A program made the position numbers and the translations under genes. The notes beneath the pieces are model-generated. The model saw only the letters and a list, made by a program, of their open reading frames with translations, was not told the origin of the DNA and did not search any database. Shown piece after piece: positions 1-7,144 of a DNA stretch of 23,760 bases (position 1 is its first letter; each line of letters opens with the position of its first letter). This DNA comes from a virus. The stretch lies in the IMG/VR virus record IMGVR_UViG_3300032331_000427, positions 1 to 23,760 of that record; one strand, given 5' to 3'.

Positions 1-1949
1 CTGTCGATTGACTTGCTGTCACCCTTCAACTTGGAAAATGCCTCCTTCCACTCCGATACAGAGATCGTCTTGTGGCGCTCCTCACCCACGTTTGTCATAT
101 GCCCATTCTTCTTTATGGCATCGTGGATGGAGTCCAGCGCCGCCTGCTGGTTCTCCTGCAGCTTGCGTGGTTTGGCCTGGCGCTCGACTGCTTGCTGCTG
201 CATCTCCTGCTTCAGCGCCTCATCACTGGCCCTGACCGCCAGACTGATCTGGGCGTCGCTGATGCCTAATGCGCTGCTCTTGATCTCCACCTTCACCATC
301 TCAAAGCCTATCTTCAGCCCGTCCTGGCCGTCCTTCTGCTTGCTAATCGTGAGGATTCCTGATCCCGCTATCGGGCTGGACGGGTTGGGCGTTGCGTCAA
401 TCTTCATCAGTTCAAGCTGGGTGTCCACGGCTCCAAGTAGGCTGGAATGTCCCCGCAATCCTTTGGTGGCATCCTTACCACTATGATGCAAAACCATCAT
501 GGCGCAATTCAGCATCCGCTGAATCCGTCCCGCGTTGTGTATGAACGCTCCCATGTCCTCGGAGTTGTTCTCATTGCCACCGCCGAATGCTCTGGCTAAC
601 GTGTCAATCTGCACTAATTCGAAGTGGACGCCTGACTTCTCCATCAGGTCCTTGATCGAGGCGACTAATAGGTCGAAGTCCTCGGCACTCGATCTCATGT
701 TGATGGCTGCCCTGATGACGTAGATCTCGGCTCCAGCTTGCGTGCGGTTGTGCAGTTTGCAGGCTTTGATCCTGGCTCCGATGCCGCCGAATCCCTCTCC
801 GGCAATGTAAAGGACTGCGCCTGCAGCTTGCACATCCCGCCCCATCCACGGCCTGCCCGTTGCCACCGCCTCGGCAATGTCGAGTGCGACAAAGGACTTG
901 TATGACCCTGGTGGCCCGTACAGGGCGCAGAATGCTTTCTTTGGCAGCACGTTATCTATCAGCCACTCAACCGGCTCATCCTCAATGTCATCCCAAGCCT
1001 CAATGTTGAGCAGTTGCCGAGGGACTAGGATGGGTGGCTCTTCAGTTCTATCAAAGTTATCGTTGTCTACGGTAACTTCGGTAGTTTCCCGTGGAACAAT
1101 CCACTCGGGTGTCTTCACTTGGCTGATGTCAGTGATGACGGGCAGCGCCTTGGCAAGTTCTGCCAGCTTGGCCCTGTCCCCGCCGTCCGCAACCCACTCA
1201 TAGGCATCATCCCCGAGTTCGGGTAAGTTGAAGTCCAGGACTCGGACCGCTTTGGCAACTGGTAAGAGCGCTTCCACTACCCGCTTGGCGTACTTCCAAC
1301 CTGGCGCGTCGCAGTCTGGAACCACTATCACTACAGCGTTGGTGAAGTATTGCGTTATGTCTGCAGGCCAGTGCCCAGCACCAGCATGGGACGTAGTGGC
1401 AATGGCTCCTATGCTGACCAGGGCATCCGCTGCCTTCTCTCCTTCCACCAGGTAGATAGCGCGTCCGGCTTCCCTGGCGTTGATAAGTTCCGGCAGGCGG
1501 TAGGGCACTATCCGCGCACCTGTCATTGTTCCTTGGCGTCTTCCCGCGGCATCCACCTTGTGCAAGCTGTACGTCTTGCCTTTTTCCGAGTTCACCTTGA
1601 ACCGGCGCTTTACGAATAGGGTCTCGCCCGACTCGTCCTTGTACTCCCACTCCTGCTCCAGCGTTGGCATAGTCATCAATTCACCTTTGATAAGCGCGAG
1701 ACTGTACTCCTGGCGCTGGAGTGCTGGCAATAGGTTACGTTCCCTGACCGCGTCGAATACCGAGTGCTGGTCGCATCCACCGTGGCAATGGAACAGCAGC
1801 TTGCCATTGTCTTCCTTGATGCTGAGACTCGGGTTCTTGTCACCGTTGCCGCGTCCATGCCCAGCCACAGGGCAACTCGCAAGCCAGTTCCCGTTCACTT
1901 GCTTGGCGTTGCCTAGGGCTTTGGCTATGTGTTCTGTTGAGTCTTGCAT
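1..1949 (-). CDS. Primase-helicase (Toprim plus RepA-like AAA ATPase), 3' end cut by window edge
   Basis: One continuous minus-strand frame of 649 codons starts at ATG 1949 and is still open at base 1. It therefore lacks its C-terminus here. Seen in the translation: a CHC2-like zinc-binding region (C26-x4-H31 and C55-x3-C59), a Toprim signature (VEGEKAAD at 168-175, then PDCD with D212 and D214), and a RecA/RepA-type ATPase with Walker A GPPGSYKS (345-352), Walker B-like VQID (446-449) and a His motif LHHS (487-490). This order is known from phage primase-helicases that prime and unwind at the replication fork, and from plasmid RepA-like ATPases. The start lies 25 bp inside the methyltransferase gene, so the two are probably co-translated. 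Substitution of the usual Toprim PDND by PDCD is mild. Function is confident; the split between primase and helicase activity is inference. Confidence 0.9.
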   Translation of the reverse strand, partial: MQDSTEHIAKALGNAKQVNGNWLASCPVAGHGRGNGDKNPSLSIKEDNGKLLFHCHGGCDQHSVFDAVRERNLLPALQRQEYSLALIKGELMTMPTLEQEWEYKDESGETLFVKRRFKVNSEKGKTYSLHKVDAAGRRQGTMTGARIVPYRLPELINAREAGRAIYLVEGEKAADALVSIGAIATTSHAGAGHWPADITQYFTNAVVIVVPDCDAPGWKYAKRVVEALLPVAKAVRVLDFNLPELGDDAYEWVADGGDRAKLAELAKALPVITDISQVKTPEWIVPRETTEVTVDNDNFDRTEEPPILVPRQLLNIEAWDDIEDEPVEWLIDNVLPKKAFCALYGPPGSYKSFVALDIAEAVATGRPWMGRDVQAAGAVLYIAGEGFGGIGARIKACKLHNRTQAGAEIYVIRAAINMRSSAEDFDLLVASIKDLMEKSGVHFELVQIDTLARAFGGGNENNSEDMGAFIHNAGRIQRMLNCAMMVLHHSGKDATKGLRGHSSLLGAVDTQLELMKIDATPNPSSPIAGSGILTISKQKDGQDGLKIGFEMVKVEIKSSALGISDAQISLAVRASDEALKQEMQQQAVERQAKPRKLQENQQAALDSIHDAIKKNGHMTNVGEERHKTISVSEWKEAFSKLKGDSKSID

Positions 1950-3286
1950 ATCGCGTCCACCTCTTGAATTCTTTTGCCGATCCATGCCATCACAGGCACA
2001 GCCATTGAGTTGCCCAGCGCTTTGTATCGAGGCCCATCAGGGGTTGCCTTGCCCTTTGGCTGGATGTCGGTGTAATTGTCGCCAAAGCCTTGGAGACGTT
2101 CGCATTCAACAGGGGTCAAACGCCGTACTGCCATTGCGTTTCTGATGTAACTAGTTTGTTTCATGCCGGGTTGTGCCGCTAGAGCTCCTACATAGGGCAT
2201 TTCCCTCACTTCATCACGAGTGTTTTGTGCAAACGCCACCGCCATTGGATTCTTGGCTCCCAATGTCTGAGTCATGTCCACATCAGTCTGCGGGTTTGAC
2301 ATCTGCCCACTGAATGCAATGGGCTGCGCCACTCCATGCACACCTGTGGCATTCAGCGTGTACATTGGGCCATTCTCAGTAAACCCATCATGGTTGCCGC
2401 CATTCTCAGGCTTGCGTCCTATGATGTTCTCAGCAAGTGCAATGGGTTGCAATATCGCCGTACCTCCTTGATGCATTTCTGGATTGCTTGCAGATGCATC
2501 TAAAGTCTTCGATGCATGGGCATCAGTGACATGAATATCATCTTTTAATGCGCCTTTACCCGGCGAGATGTTGTAAGCAATGGGTTGCGCTGGCGTATCA
2601 GGAATGAAGAATGCCTCTGCATTGCCAATCATTTGATTGTTAACTTGCTTGGCTAATTCGCATCCAATTGTTGGACTACATTCAGCAATGCCTTTTCCAG
2701 CATGGATGGAAGAATTTTCCCCCTTTTCTCGGCTCGGCGCAGGATGCCCTTGCAGGCTGTGGCGCTCAAAAAGTACCGCTGCGGCAGGTCGCCAATCTCC
2801 AAGGTATCCGACAACGAACACACGTTTGCGCCGCTGTGCCACTCCGAAATACTGAGCGTCAAGCACCCTGTATGCGAACCCATACCCGAGGATTGCCAAC
2901 CCTCCGAGGAGGGAACCAAAGTCCCGTCCGTCAGCGGAGGACAAAACGCCGGGGACGTTCTCCCAGACCAACCAGTTGGGGCGATATCGTTGAGCAATGG
3001 CAAGAAAGGTAAGCATGAGGTTGCCACGAGGGTCATCCAATCCTTTTCTGAGTCCTGCGACTGAGAATGATTGGCATGGTGTTCCTCCAACGAAAACATC
3101 GACATCTGCATCAGGCCACTCCTTAAATTTGGTCATATCGCCCAAATTGGGCACGTCTGGGTAATGGTGCTGCAACACCTTGCAAGGGAACGGCTCAATC
3201 TCCGAATACGCCACCGATTCCCATCCCAATGGATGCCAGGCGACACTTGCCGCCTCAATCCCACTGCAAACTGATAGAAATTTCAT
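1925..3286 (-). CDS. dcm: DNA (cytosine-5-)-methyltransferase
   Basis: 453 residues with the canonical C5-MTase motifs in order: motif I FLSVCSGIEAAS (3-14), motif IV GGTPCQSFS (67-75) with catalytic Cys71, motif VI WENV (108-111), motif VIII QRRKR (151-155), and C-terminal motifs IX-X, RRLTPVECERLQGF (388-401) and YKALGNSMAVPV (421-432). The enzyme transfers methyl from SAM to cytosine C5. In phages this usually protects phage DNA from host restriction. No restriction endonuclease lies beside it, so it is an orphan MTase. The target-recognition region (about 195-385) is long and built of degenerate repeats (see findings). The start is fixed by motif I directly after Met1, although no Shine-Dalgarno precedes it and a terminator hairpin ends about 28 bp upstream. 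It overlaps the primase-helicase by 25 bp. Confidence 0.95.
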   Translation of the reverse strand: MKFLSVCSGIEAASVAWHPLGWESVAYSEIEPFPCKVLQHHYPDVPNLGDMTKFKEWPDADVDVFVGGTPCQSFSVAGLRKGLDDPRGNLMLTFLAIAQRYRPNWLVWENVPGVLSSADGRDFGSLLGGLAILGYGFAYRVLDAQYFGVAQRRKRVFVVGYLGDWRPAAAVLFERHSLQGHPAPSREKGENSSIHAGKGIAECSPTIGCELAKQVNNQMIGNAEAFFIPDTPAQPIAYNISPGKGALKDDIHVTDAHASKTLDASASNPEMHQGGTAILQPIALAENIIGRKPENGGNHDGFTENGPMYTLNATGVHGVAQPIAFSGQMSNPQTDVDMTQTLGAKNPMAVAFAQNTRDEVREMPYVGALAAQPGMKQTSYIRNAMAVRRLTPVECERLQGFGDNYTDIQPKGKATPDGPRYKALGNSMAVPVMAWIGKRIQEVDAICKTQQNT

Positions 3287-3305
3287 ACTTGTACTTTTTT
3301 AGAGG

Positions 3306-3337
3306 AAAAAAAAGCCGGTGGAGATCAACCCACCGGC
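3306..3337 (-). terminator. Rho-independent terminator after the SSB-like gene
   Basis: Reading the minus strand, an 8-bp perfect GC-rich stem (GCCGGTGG pairing with CCACCGGC, 3314-3337) closes an 8-nt loop and is followed by eight T residues (3306-3313). It begins about 15 bp after the stop codon of the SSB-like gene. It separates the upstream replication genes from the methyltransferase and primase-helicase. The latter two must therefore be reached by read-through, antitermination or a promoter inside the upstream gene, since only about 20 bp remain before the methyltransferase start. Confidence 0.85.
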
Positions 3338-3351
3338 GTACCGATTAACGG

Positions 3352-3927
3352 TTAAAAGAACTCTTCATCATCCATCACGGGTGCAGGCGCAGGCTTTGCC
3401 GCCTTGCGTACTGGCAATGGTGCTGGCTCCGGCTCAAACTCGTCACCGCCATCCGCGTTCATGCCAGCAGGACGCGCAACCCAACTCACCAATTTGAAGT
3501 TTGGCACTCGGGTGTTGCCCTTGCCAACCTTCTCGGCTGTGCTGTTAACGTACTCGATGACCGGCAGCTTACCGGTTTCACCTGACATTTTCATGCAATC
3601 GCTGTAGATTTTCTCAAATCCTTTACAAGGCCCGTAAGCATTCGCCGACCAATCAACCAGGCCGAGTTCCTTTGAGTACAGGGTCACGACAAACCCGCGC
3701 TTGTACCCCTCGCCTGGCGACTGAGACTTAGCGCCCAGAGTCTCGTCAGGCTGCCAGTCGCGTATACCAGCACCAATCAATAGCCAGCCGGTCTGGACGC
3801 TATCCAAGTCCATGACCACCTTCTTGAGTTGGATTTCCTCACCATCGCGGTTCGTCCAGGCGTTGGCCTGGGGAGCAAAGCGAATGTAGCTGTTTCCACT
3901 ACCGTTGTTGTTTGAAAGATTTAGCAT
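3352..3927 (-). CDS. Putative single-stranded DNA-binding protein with acidic C-terminal tail
   Basis: 191 residues. The N-terminal two-thirds looks like a compact beta-rich domain. It is followed by a Pro/Ala-rich flexible linker (about 160-183) and ends in the acidic-aromatic tail DDEEFF. A folded core, a flexible linker and an acidic tail with terminal Phe are the architecture of SSB proteins, including phage gp2.5-type proteins, where the tail recruits replication partners. I see no clear OB-fold sequence signature, so the assignment rests on architecture and on its position between a recombination nuclease and the primase-helicase. The start at 3927 has a good ribosome site (TAGGAAA, 6-7 nt spacing). 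A strong terminator follows directly. Confidence 0.65.
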   Translation of the reverse strand: MLNLSNNNGSGNSYIRFAPQANAWTNRDGEEIQLKKVVMDLDSVQTGWLLIGAGIRDWQPDETLGAKSQSPGEGYKRGFVVTLYSKELGLVDWSANAYGPCKGFEKIYSDCMKMSGETGKLPVIEYVNSTAEKVGKGNTRVPNFKLVSWVARPAGMNADGGDEFEPEPAPLPVRKAAKPAPAPVMDDEEFF

Positions 3928-3962
3928 TTCAGTTTCCTAAAGTTACGGGCTTGCGCCCAAAG

Positions 3963-5018
3963 TCAGATGTCGGAGGATTCCAACATCTTTGCCAGAGTCA
4001 GTCCAGAGGACACTTTCTCTGTCAAATCGTCGAGCAAGTGCTTGTCTGCCTTGCCCAGTAATTTCTCAGCTTGCGCTGGCGTGATCGGTTCGCTTTTGTA
4101 TAGCTTAGAAGTTTCAATCGGCAACTCGCTGATGTCGATGTCTGCTTTCCACTTGCGGATAGCGCGTTTCGGAACCAGGTTCCATCCTGGCACTGCAGCG
4201 CCATCCTCTAGGCGCTTGGTCGCCACCTTCTTCAGTTCCTCGTAGAAAGCCTCCACTAGTTCGCCCTGCTCCAACCAGGTAGCAATCTCGCTCTCGCTCA
4301 GTTCCTTCGTTGGAGCCAGCGGCAATGCGTAAGCCTTCTCCCGCAGGGCTGGGCAGTGTAGCTTGGCAACACAGTATTTGCACGCATCCTGTGACGGGGT
4401 AGGGTAGGCGTTGCCGTAGCTGATCTCGCCTATGGCCTTCATCAGATCCTTGCTGCGCCACTCGTTCAGTTCGGCCAGCGTCATCTGGTGAGTGCGGTTC
4501 ACGCCAACCTGGGGCTGGACAATCGTTAGGCGAATCGTCTGGAAATCTCCCAGCGCCTTCATCATTGCGAGTGCGTAAATCTTCAGTTGCGGCGAGTCAG
4601 CGTCAACGTAGTTGCGGCCCGTCTTCAAGTCCACGATCTCGATGATGCTGTCCTTCACGCTGTAGCCGACAACGTCGCACGTCCCTGATAGCTGTATCTG
4701 CATGGTGTTCAGCACCGTACCGTGTTGCTCCACCAGGACTCGGCCTAGCTCAGTCTCCAGGCGCTTTATAGTGTCCAGGTGCAACTGCGCGAACTCGGCG
4801 TTCTGCTCGGTGATGACGATACCCTCGACCATCTTGTTTATGTAGTTCTTCGGGTCATCCTCTGTCTGCCAGCACATCTCGGCCAAAGCGTGGATGGCAG
4901 TGCCTATCTGCGCAGCTTCACCGCTAGGAGAGTCAGGGATGCCGACTGACAGGTGGACACTTGCGGGGCACGCCATCCAGCGTGACGCTGCGCTCGGCCT
5001 TAGTTTGATACGTTCCAT
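3963..5018 (-). CDS. DUF2800-type PD-(D/E)XK nuclease with four-cysteine (Fe-S) signature
   Basis: 351 residues. The RecB/Cas4-type nuclease motifs are visible: His43 in GTAIHALAE, Asp115 in GTCDVV, Asp130-x-Lys132 in EIVDLKTGR, and the QLKIYA helix motif (Q144, Y148). Cys17 near the N-terminus and the CKYCVAKLHC cluster (C213, C216, C222) form the one-plus-three cysteine pattern that holds an iron-sulfur cluster in AddB and Cas4 nucleases. This is the layout of the phage DUF2800 family. The likely role is exonuclease processing of DNA ends in phage recombination or replication. The gene starts in a GA-rich ribosome site (GAGAGAGA) and overlaps the preceding small gene by 19 bp. It lies in a row with RuvC and SSB-like genes, which supports a recombination role. 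The substrate is not known. Confidence 0.85.
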   Translation of the reverse strand: MERIKLRPSAASRWMACPASVHLSVGIPDSPSGEAAQIGTAIHALAEMCWQTEDDPKNYINKMVEGIVITEQNAEFAQLHLDTIKRLETELGRVLVEQHGTVLNTMQIQLSGTCDVVGYSVKDSIIEIVDLKTGRNYVDADSPQLKIYALAMMKALGDFQTIRLTIVQPQVGVNRTHQMTLAELNEWRSKDLMKAIGEISYGNAYPTPSQDACKYCVAKLHCPALREKAYALPLAPTKELSESEIATWLEQGELVEAFYEELKKVATKRLEDGAAVPGWNLVPKRAIRKWKADIDISELPIETSKLYKSEPITPAQAEKLLGKADKHLLDDLTEKVSSGLTLAKMLESSDI

Positions 5019-5221
5019 TTTTCTCTCTCTCTTTCATGTTCGTCGCTGATGATGATGTAAGCCTGCTTGCGTACTTCGGCGGTGACCGCGTGCCCCAGGT
5101 CATCTGGGTCTAGCAGGCGCTTGAGTAGGACAGTCTTGTCTCTGGATGATTCGCGCTCTTTCTCCAACTGAGTCCCCAGCCAGATGATGTGTTCGCGCAT
5201 AGTGCGTAGTTGGTCAAGCAT
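5000..5221 (-). CDS. Small charged coiled-coil protein, unknown function
   Basis: 73 residues, very rich in Glu, Lys and Arg, with heptad-like spacing in the first half (LDQLRTMREHIIWLGTQLEK) and a basic/acidic C-terminal helix (EHEREREKW). No catalytic motif and no membrane segment. It overlaps the resolvase stop by 8 bp and the nuclease start by 19 bp, so it is almost certainly translated as part of this tight operon. The overlaps suggest a partner or accessory protein of the nuclease or resolvase, but that is inference from position only. Confidence 0.7.
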   Translation of the reverse strand: MLDQLRTMREHIIWLGTQLEKERESSRDKTVLLKRLLDPDDLGHAVTAEVRKQAYIIISDEHEREREKWNVSN

Positions 5222-5693
5222 GGCGTGTCAGATACCAGTAGGCGACTAAGGCAGCATCTGCGCGACCATCGTCCTTGGCACGCTTGAACAGATCGGCTTT
5301 GCTTGGAAAGAGTTCCATCGCCCTCATGCGCGACGCATCTTTCCCCGCTGCGCGGCCTACAGCCTTCGTCCAGGCGGCAGGGGTAACGTAGGTGCTTGGC
5401 ATCCGCAAAGCGGCTACAACGCCCTCTATGATGCCTGCCGATCTGCCAAAATTAAACATAGAACTCACGCCCTGGCCAGGCATAGCACCTACCTTCTCCA
5501 CGACAACGTGAGCGTTAGAAAATAGGGTTAAATAATTGCAGAGGCTCACCGCGCTGATGTGACGTTTCTTTGTCTTGCCAGAGTCCACCTCTAAGGTGGG
5601 CATATCAACAACTTCAACTAGGCTTTGCGTAGCCCAATCAAACACGCTAATGGCTCCGCTGATGCCTGGGTCGATGCCGATGACGAAACTCAT
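5214..5693 (-). CDS. RuvC-like Holliday junction resolvase
   Basis: 159 residues from the ATG at 5693. A longer frame reaches 5747, but the ATG at 5693 has a strong AAGGAG site 8 nt upstream and places the RuvC motif I, IGIDPGISG, at residues 5-13. RNase H-fold acidic residues are visible: Asp8 in motif I, Glu66 in VVVEKV, and Asp142/Asp146 in the C-terminal DDGRADAAL motif typical of phage RuvC proteins. These enzymes cut branched DNA, resolving recombination and replication intermediates before packaging. The length matches the family (about 150-180). The start codon overlaps the stop of the HTH gene, so translation is coupled to the regulator. Confidence 0.9.
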   Translation of the reverse strand: MSFVIGIDPGISGAISVFDWATQSLVEVVDMPTLEVDSGKTKKRHISAVSLCNYLTLFSNAHVVVEKVGAMPGQGVSSMFNFGRSAGIIEGVVAALRMPSTYVTPAAWTKAVGRAAGKDASRMRAMELFPSKADLFKRAKDDGRADAALVAYWYLTRHA

Positions 5694-5950
5694 TGCTGGC
5701 TCTCCTTCTGTAGCAGCGCCAGCCTGACTTCCACCAGGGTGTCGCAAGCCTCCTGCAGCTTGATGACTGCCGAGTACAGGGGAACGACCTTGCCGGTGCT
5801 CCAGCGCGAGACCTGGGCCTTGTCAATGCCTGCAGCGTAGGCGACATCGCTCAGAGTAAAGCCGGACCGTTCCGCTTTCTCGCGGATGGCTCGGATAGCA
5901 ATTTGTGTAGTGGATTCCATGATGGTATTGTCAACTCCTAAGTGACGCAT
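5690..5950 (-). CDS. XRE-family helix-turn-helix regulator
   Basis: Up to 86 residues. The centre carries a Cro/CI-type HTH: LSDVAYAAGIDKAQVSRWSTG, with the recognition helix KAQVSRW, followed by the usual VVPL turn. It is the first gene of the leftward replication operon and faces the rightward small-gene cassette, the classic place for a switch repressor that controls divergent promoters. Two starts are possible: ATG 5950 (86 aa, no ribosome site) or ATG 5920 (76 aa, TAGGAG about 14 nt upstream). The shorter form loses only unstructured residues and is somewhat better supported. Autoregulation through the inverted repeats at 5967-6030 is inference. Confidence 0.85.
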   Translation of the reverse strand: MRHLGVDNTIMESTTQIAIRAIREKAERSGFTLSDVAYAAGIDKAQVSRWSTGKVVPLYSAVIKLQEACDTLVEVRLALLQKESQQ

Positions 5951-6048
5951 TATGCATTCTTTTATCTAAGGGTTATCCCTAATCACTTCGCAACTGCTGT
6001 TGGTATCATTTATGAGATGATTACTTCATCAACAATCGGAGAAACCAA
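5951..6048 (+). promoter_or_regulatory. Divergent control region with short inverted repeats
   Basis: 98 bp between the divergent HTH regulator and the first gene of the rightward cassette. Visible elements are AGGG-ttat-CCCT (5969-5980), ATCAT-N7-ATGAT (6005-6021), overlapping GATGA-N5-TCATC (6016-6030), and a GCATTATGC palindrome (5947-5955) at the upstream start codon. A TATCAT hexamer (6004-6009) could serve as a rightward -10 box, with no convincing -35 box at the right distance. On the other strand TTGCGA (5985-5990) is a possible -35 for the regulator. The rightward ribosome site (CGGAGA, 6037-6042) is clear. That this is the regulatory switch is inferred from the arrangement. Confidence 0.55.
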
Positions 6049-6255
6049 ATGACTAAAGACTACTCAATCACCGTACAAGACCCAACTGGCCGCGTTGCTG
6101 TTATCAACGTCAATGGCGCAAGCATCGACGAAATGATTGCCACTGGTGAAACCCTTGATTACGCTAAAGAGTGCGTTGAGGGCAACGCTTATGAAGTTGC
6201 TATCCGCTGGGGCGAAATCGGCGCAGACGCTTTTCTTATTACCACTACCGTTTAA
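6049..6255 (+). CDS. Hypothetical protein, first gene of the rightward cassette
   Basis: 68 residues, acidic, with alternating hydrophobic residues suggesting a small beta-rich fold (YSITVQDPTGRVAVINVNG, then a helix and a final strand). No known motif, cysteine cluster or membrane segment. The start has a good ribosome site (CGGAGAAACCAA-ATG). As the first gene after the divergent control region it is likely the most strongly expressed of the cassette. Early-expressed small phage proteins in such positions often act on host proteins, but nothing in the sequence shows this. Confidence 0.75.
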   Translation: MTKDYSITVQDPTGRVAVINVNGASIDEMIATGETLDYAKECVEGNAYEVAIRWGEIGADAFLITTTV

Positions 6256-6273
6256 CCACTAGGAGACACCACA

Positions 6274-6573
6274 ATGAAACTCACAGACTACCAACGCAGC
6301 CAGCTAAAGGCTGCCGCCTGCTTCGGAGGCGACCAGATCGACAAGGTCGCCGCCAGCTTGCAGCGCGAGAATCCTGCCGCCTTTTGGCGCGAGTCGGAAT
6401 TGCACCAGCGCAACTTCTACCATGAGCCAAAGAGTTACGGGTCACCCGTACCCCACCGTTCCTATGTCCAGCGCCTTGTGGTTCGCCGCCGTGAGCAGGA
6501 CAATGAGCGCGACCAGGTGATGGCGCAGAACCACTACCTTCAGCAAACCTTTCAGATCGGAGTCGGAGCATGA
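6274..6573 (+). CDS. Hypothetical basic protein
   Basis: 99 residues, rich in Arg, Gln and His, with no recognisable domain. It starts with TAGGAG 10 nt upstream of ATG 6274. The middle (about residues 45-75) is strongly basic (SYVQRLVVRRREQDNERDQ), which could support nucleic-acid contact, but this is only composition. Its TGA stop overlaps the ATG of the following 28-residue membrane peptide, which starts the chain of ATGA couplings in this cassette. Confidence 0.7.
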   Translation: MKLTDYQRSQLKAAACFGGDQIDKVAASLQRENPAAFWRESELHQRNFYHEPKSYGSPVPHRSYVQRLVVRRREQDNERDQVMAQNHYLQQTFQIGVGA

Positions 6574-6656
6574 GAAAACTAATCCTTGACGCGGCACTCT
6601 CTGTCGCAATCCTCGCCGCACTGGCTTATGTAACTGTTCAATGGTGGCTCGCATGA
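6570..6656 (+). CDS. 28-residue single-span membrane peptide
   Basis: ATG 6570 to TGA 6656. The peptide begins MRKL, followed by an uninterrupted hydrophobic helix (about residues 5-23) and a short WW-containing end. The positive N-terminus suggests the N-terminus stays in the cytoplasm. The start overlaps the previous stop (ATGA) and has GGAG 7 nt upstream; its own stop overlaps ATG 6653 of the next gene. Correct coupling at both ends is the main reason to call such a short frame a gene. Function unknown; a small holin-like or membrane-protein-modulating peptide is possible. Confidence 0.6.
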   Translation: MRKLILDAALSVAILAALAYVTVQWWLA

Positions 6657-6898
6657 ACCCGCTAGAAATCGAGATCAAGCGCACCGTGTTCGCGCACCTT
6701 CCCGCGGTTGGCGACTTCGGCATTTTGTCACGCGGTGACCTGGCAACTGTCCTGCACACGGCCTGCACTGAGGCTGCACTCGCAGGCTGGGCGCGTGGCG
6801 CTGATTCTGTTCAGCGGCGCTTGGACCAGGAACTGGAGATCCTGCGCCAGGAGTTGAAGTCGATCCAGACCGAGTTGGCGTATGCCAAGGCGAATTAG
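6653..6898 (+). CDS. Hypothetical protein with C-terminal coiled coil
   Basis: 81 residues from ATG 6653. An in-frame ATG at 6641 would add four residues, but 6653 gives the ATGA overlap used throughout this cassette. The N-terminal half is a small mixed domain (FAHLPAVGDFGILSRGDLA, then an Ala-rich helix). The C-terminal half (about 45-78) has heptad leucines and charged residues (RRLDQELEILRQELKSIQTE), a probable coiled coil. No catalytic motif. Oligomerisation is likely; function is unknown. Confidence 0.7.
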   Translation: MNPLEIEIKRTVFAHLPAVGDFGILSRGDLATVLHTACTEAALAGWARGADSVQRRLDQELEILRQELKSIQTELAYAKAN

Positions 6899-7010
6899 CC
6901 TAGTCGTGCTGGCGCTCTGCGCCATGCTGTTTGTGTTTGACTCACCGGAGTACGAATCATGGATACAGATGATGAGATTGAGTCCTGGGCAAGCATTGTC
7001 CTGGGCCTGA
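6882..7010 (+). CDS. Possible 42-residue membrane or exported peptide
   Basis: ATG 6882 to TGA 7010, overlapping the end of the previous gene by 17 bp and the start of the next by 52 bp in other frames. It has a basic start (MPRR) and a hydrophobic stretch (about residues 5-19) that would form a signal anchor. The ribosome site is weak and the 52-bp overlap is larger than others in the cassette. It fills what would otherwise be a 60-bp gap, the only sizeable gap in the cassette. It may be chance. Confidence 0.35.
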   Translation: MPRRISLVVLALCAMLFVFDSPEYESWIQMMRLSPGQALSWA

Positions 7011-7144
7011 TAGCGACAGTGTTCTTCTTTATCGGCGTTGTTGCCGTCATAGTCTCAGCCTGCATGGCGTTTGGCTACTACACCTACCAACCTATGTGCG
7101 GCACTGTCGCCGCGCTGTTCACCCAGGAGTGCAAACTAGCATGA
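6959..7144 (+). CDS. Small membrane protein, unknown function
   Basis: 61 residues. An acidic N-terminus (MDTDDEIESW) precedes one long hydrophobic segment (about residues 12-40, possibly one long or two short spans), followed by a short polar tail containing two cysteines. GGAG lies 8 nt upstream of the ATG. The TGA stop overlaps the ATG at 7141 of the next gene. An acidic N-terminus with a hydrophobic span suggests an N-out orientation. Possible roles such as superinfection exclusion or membrane remodelling are speculation. Confidence 0.75.
   Translation: MDTDDEIESWASIVLGLIATVFFFIGVVAVIVSACMAFGYYTYQPMCGTVAALFTQECKLA

Noticed and set aside
604-1882. Several short minus-strand frames (604-892, 1207-1650, 1676-1882)
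   Set aside because: They are other frames within the primase-helicase, whose own frame is continuous from 1949 to the window edge and carries all motifs.
1558-2145. 195-residue plus-strand frame
   Set aside because: Antisense to the primase-helicase and methyltransferase junction, with no domain or ribosome site.
5967-5982. Partial resemblance to a homing endonuclease site (TAGGGATAAC)
   Set aside because: Only about half of the known I-SceI site matches and no endonuclease or intron is present; the short inverted repeat is a simpler reading.
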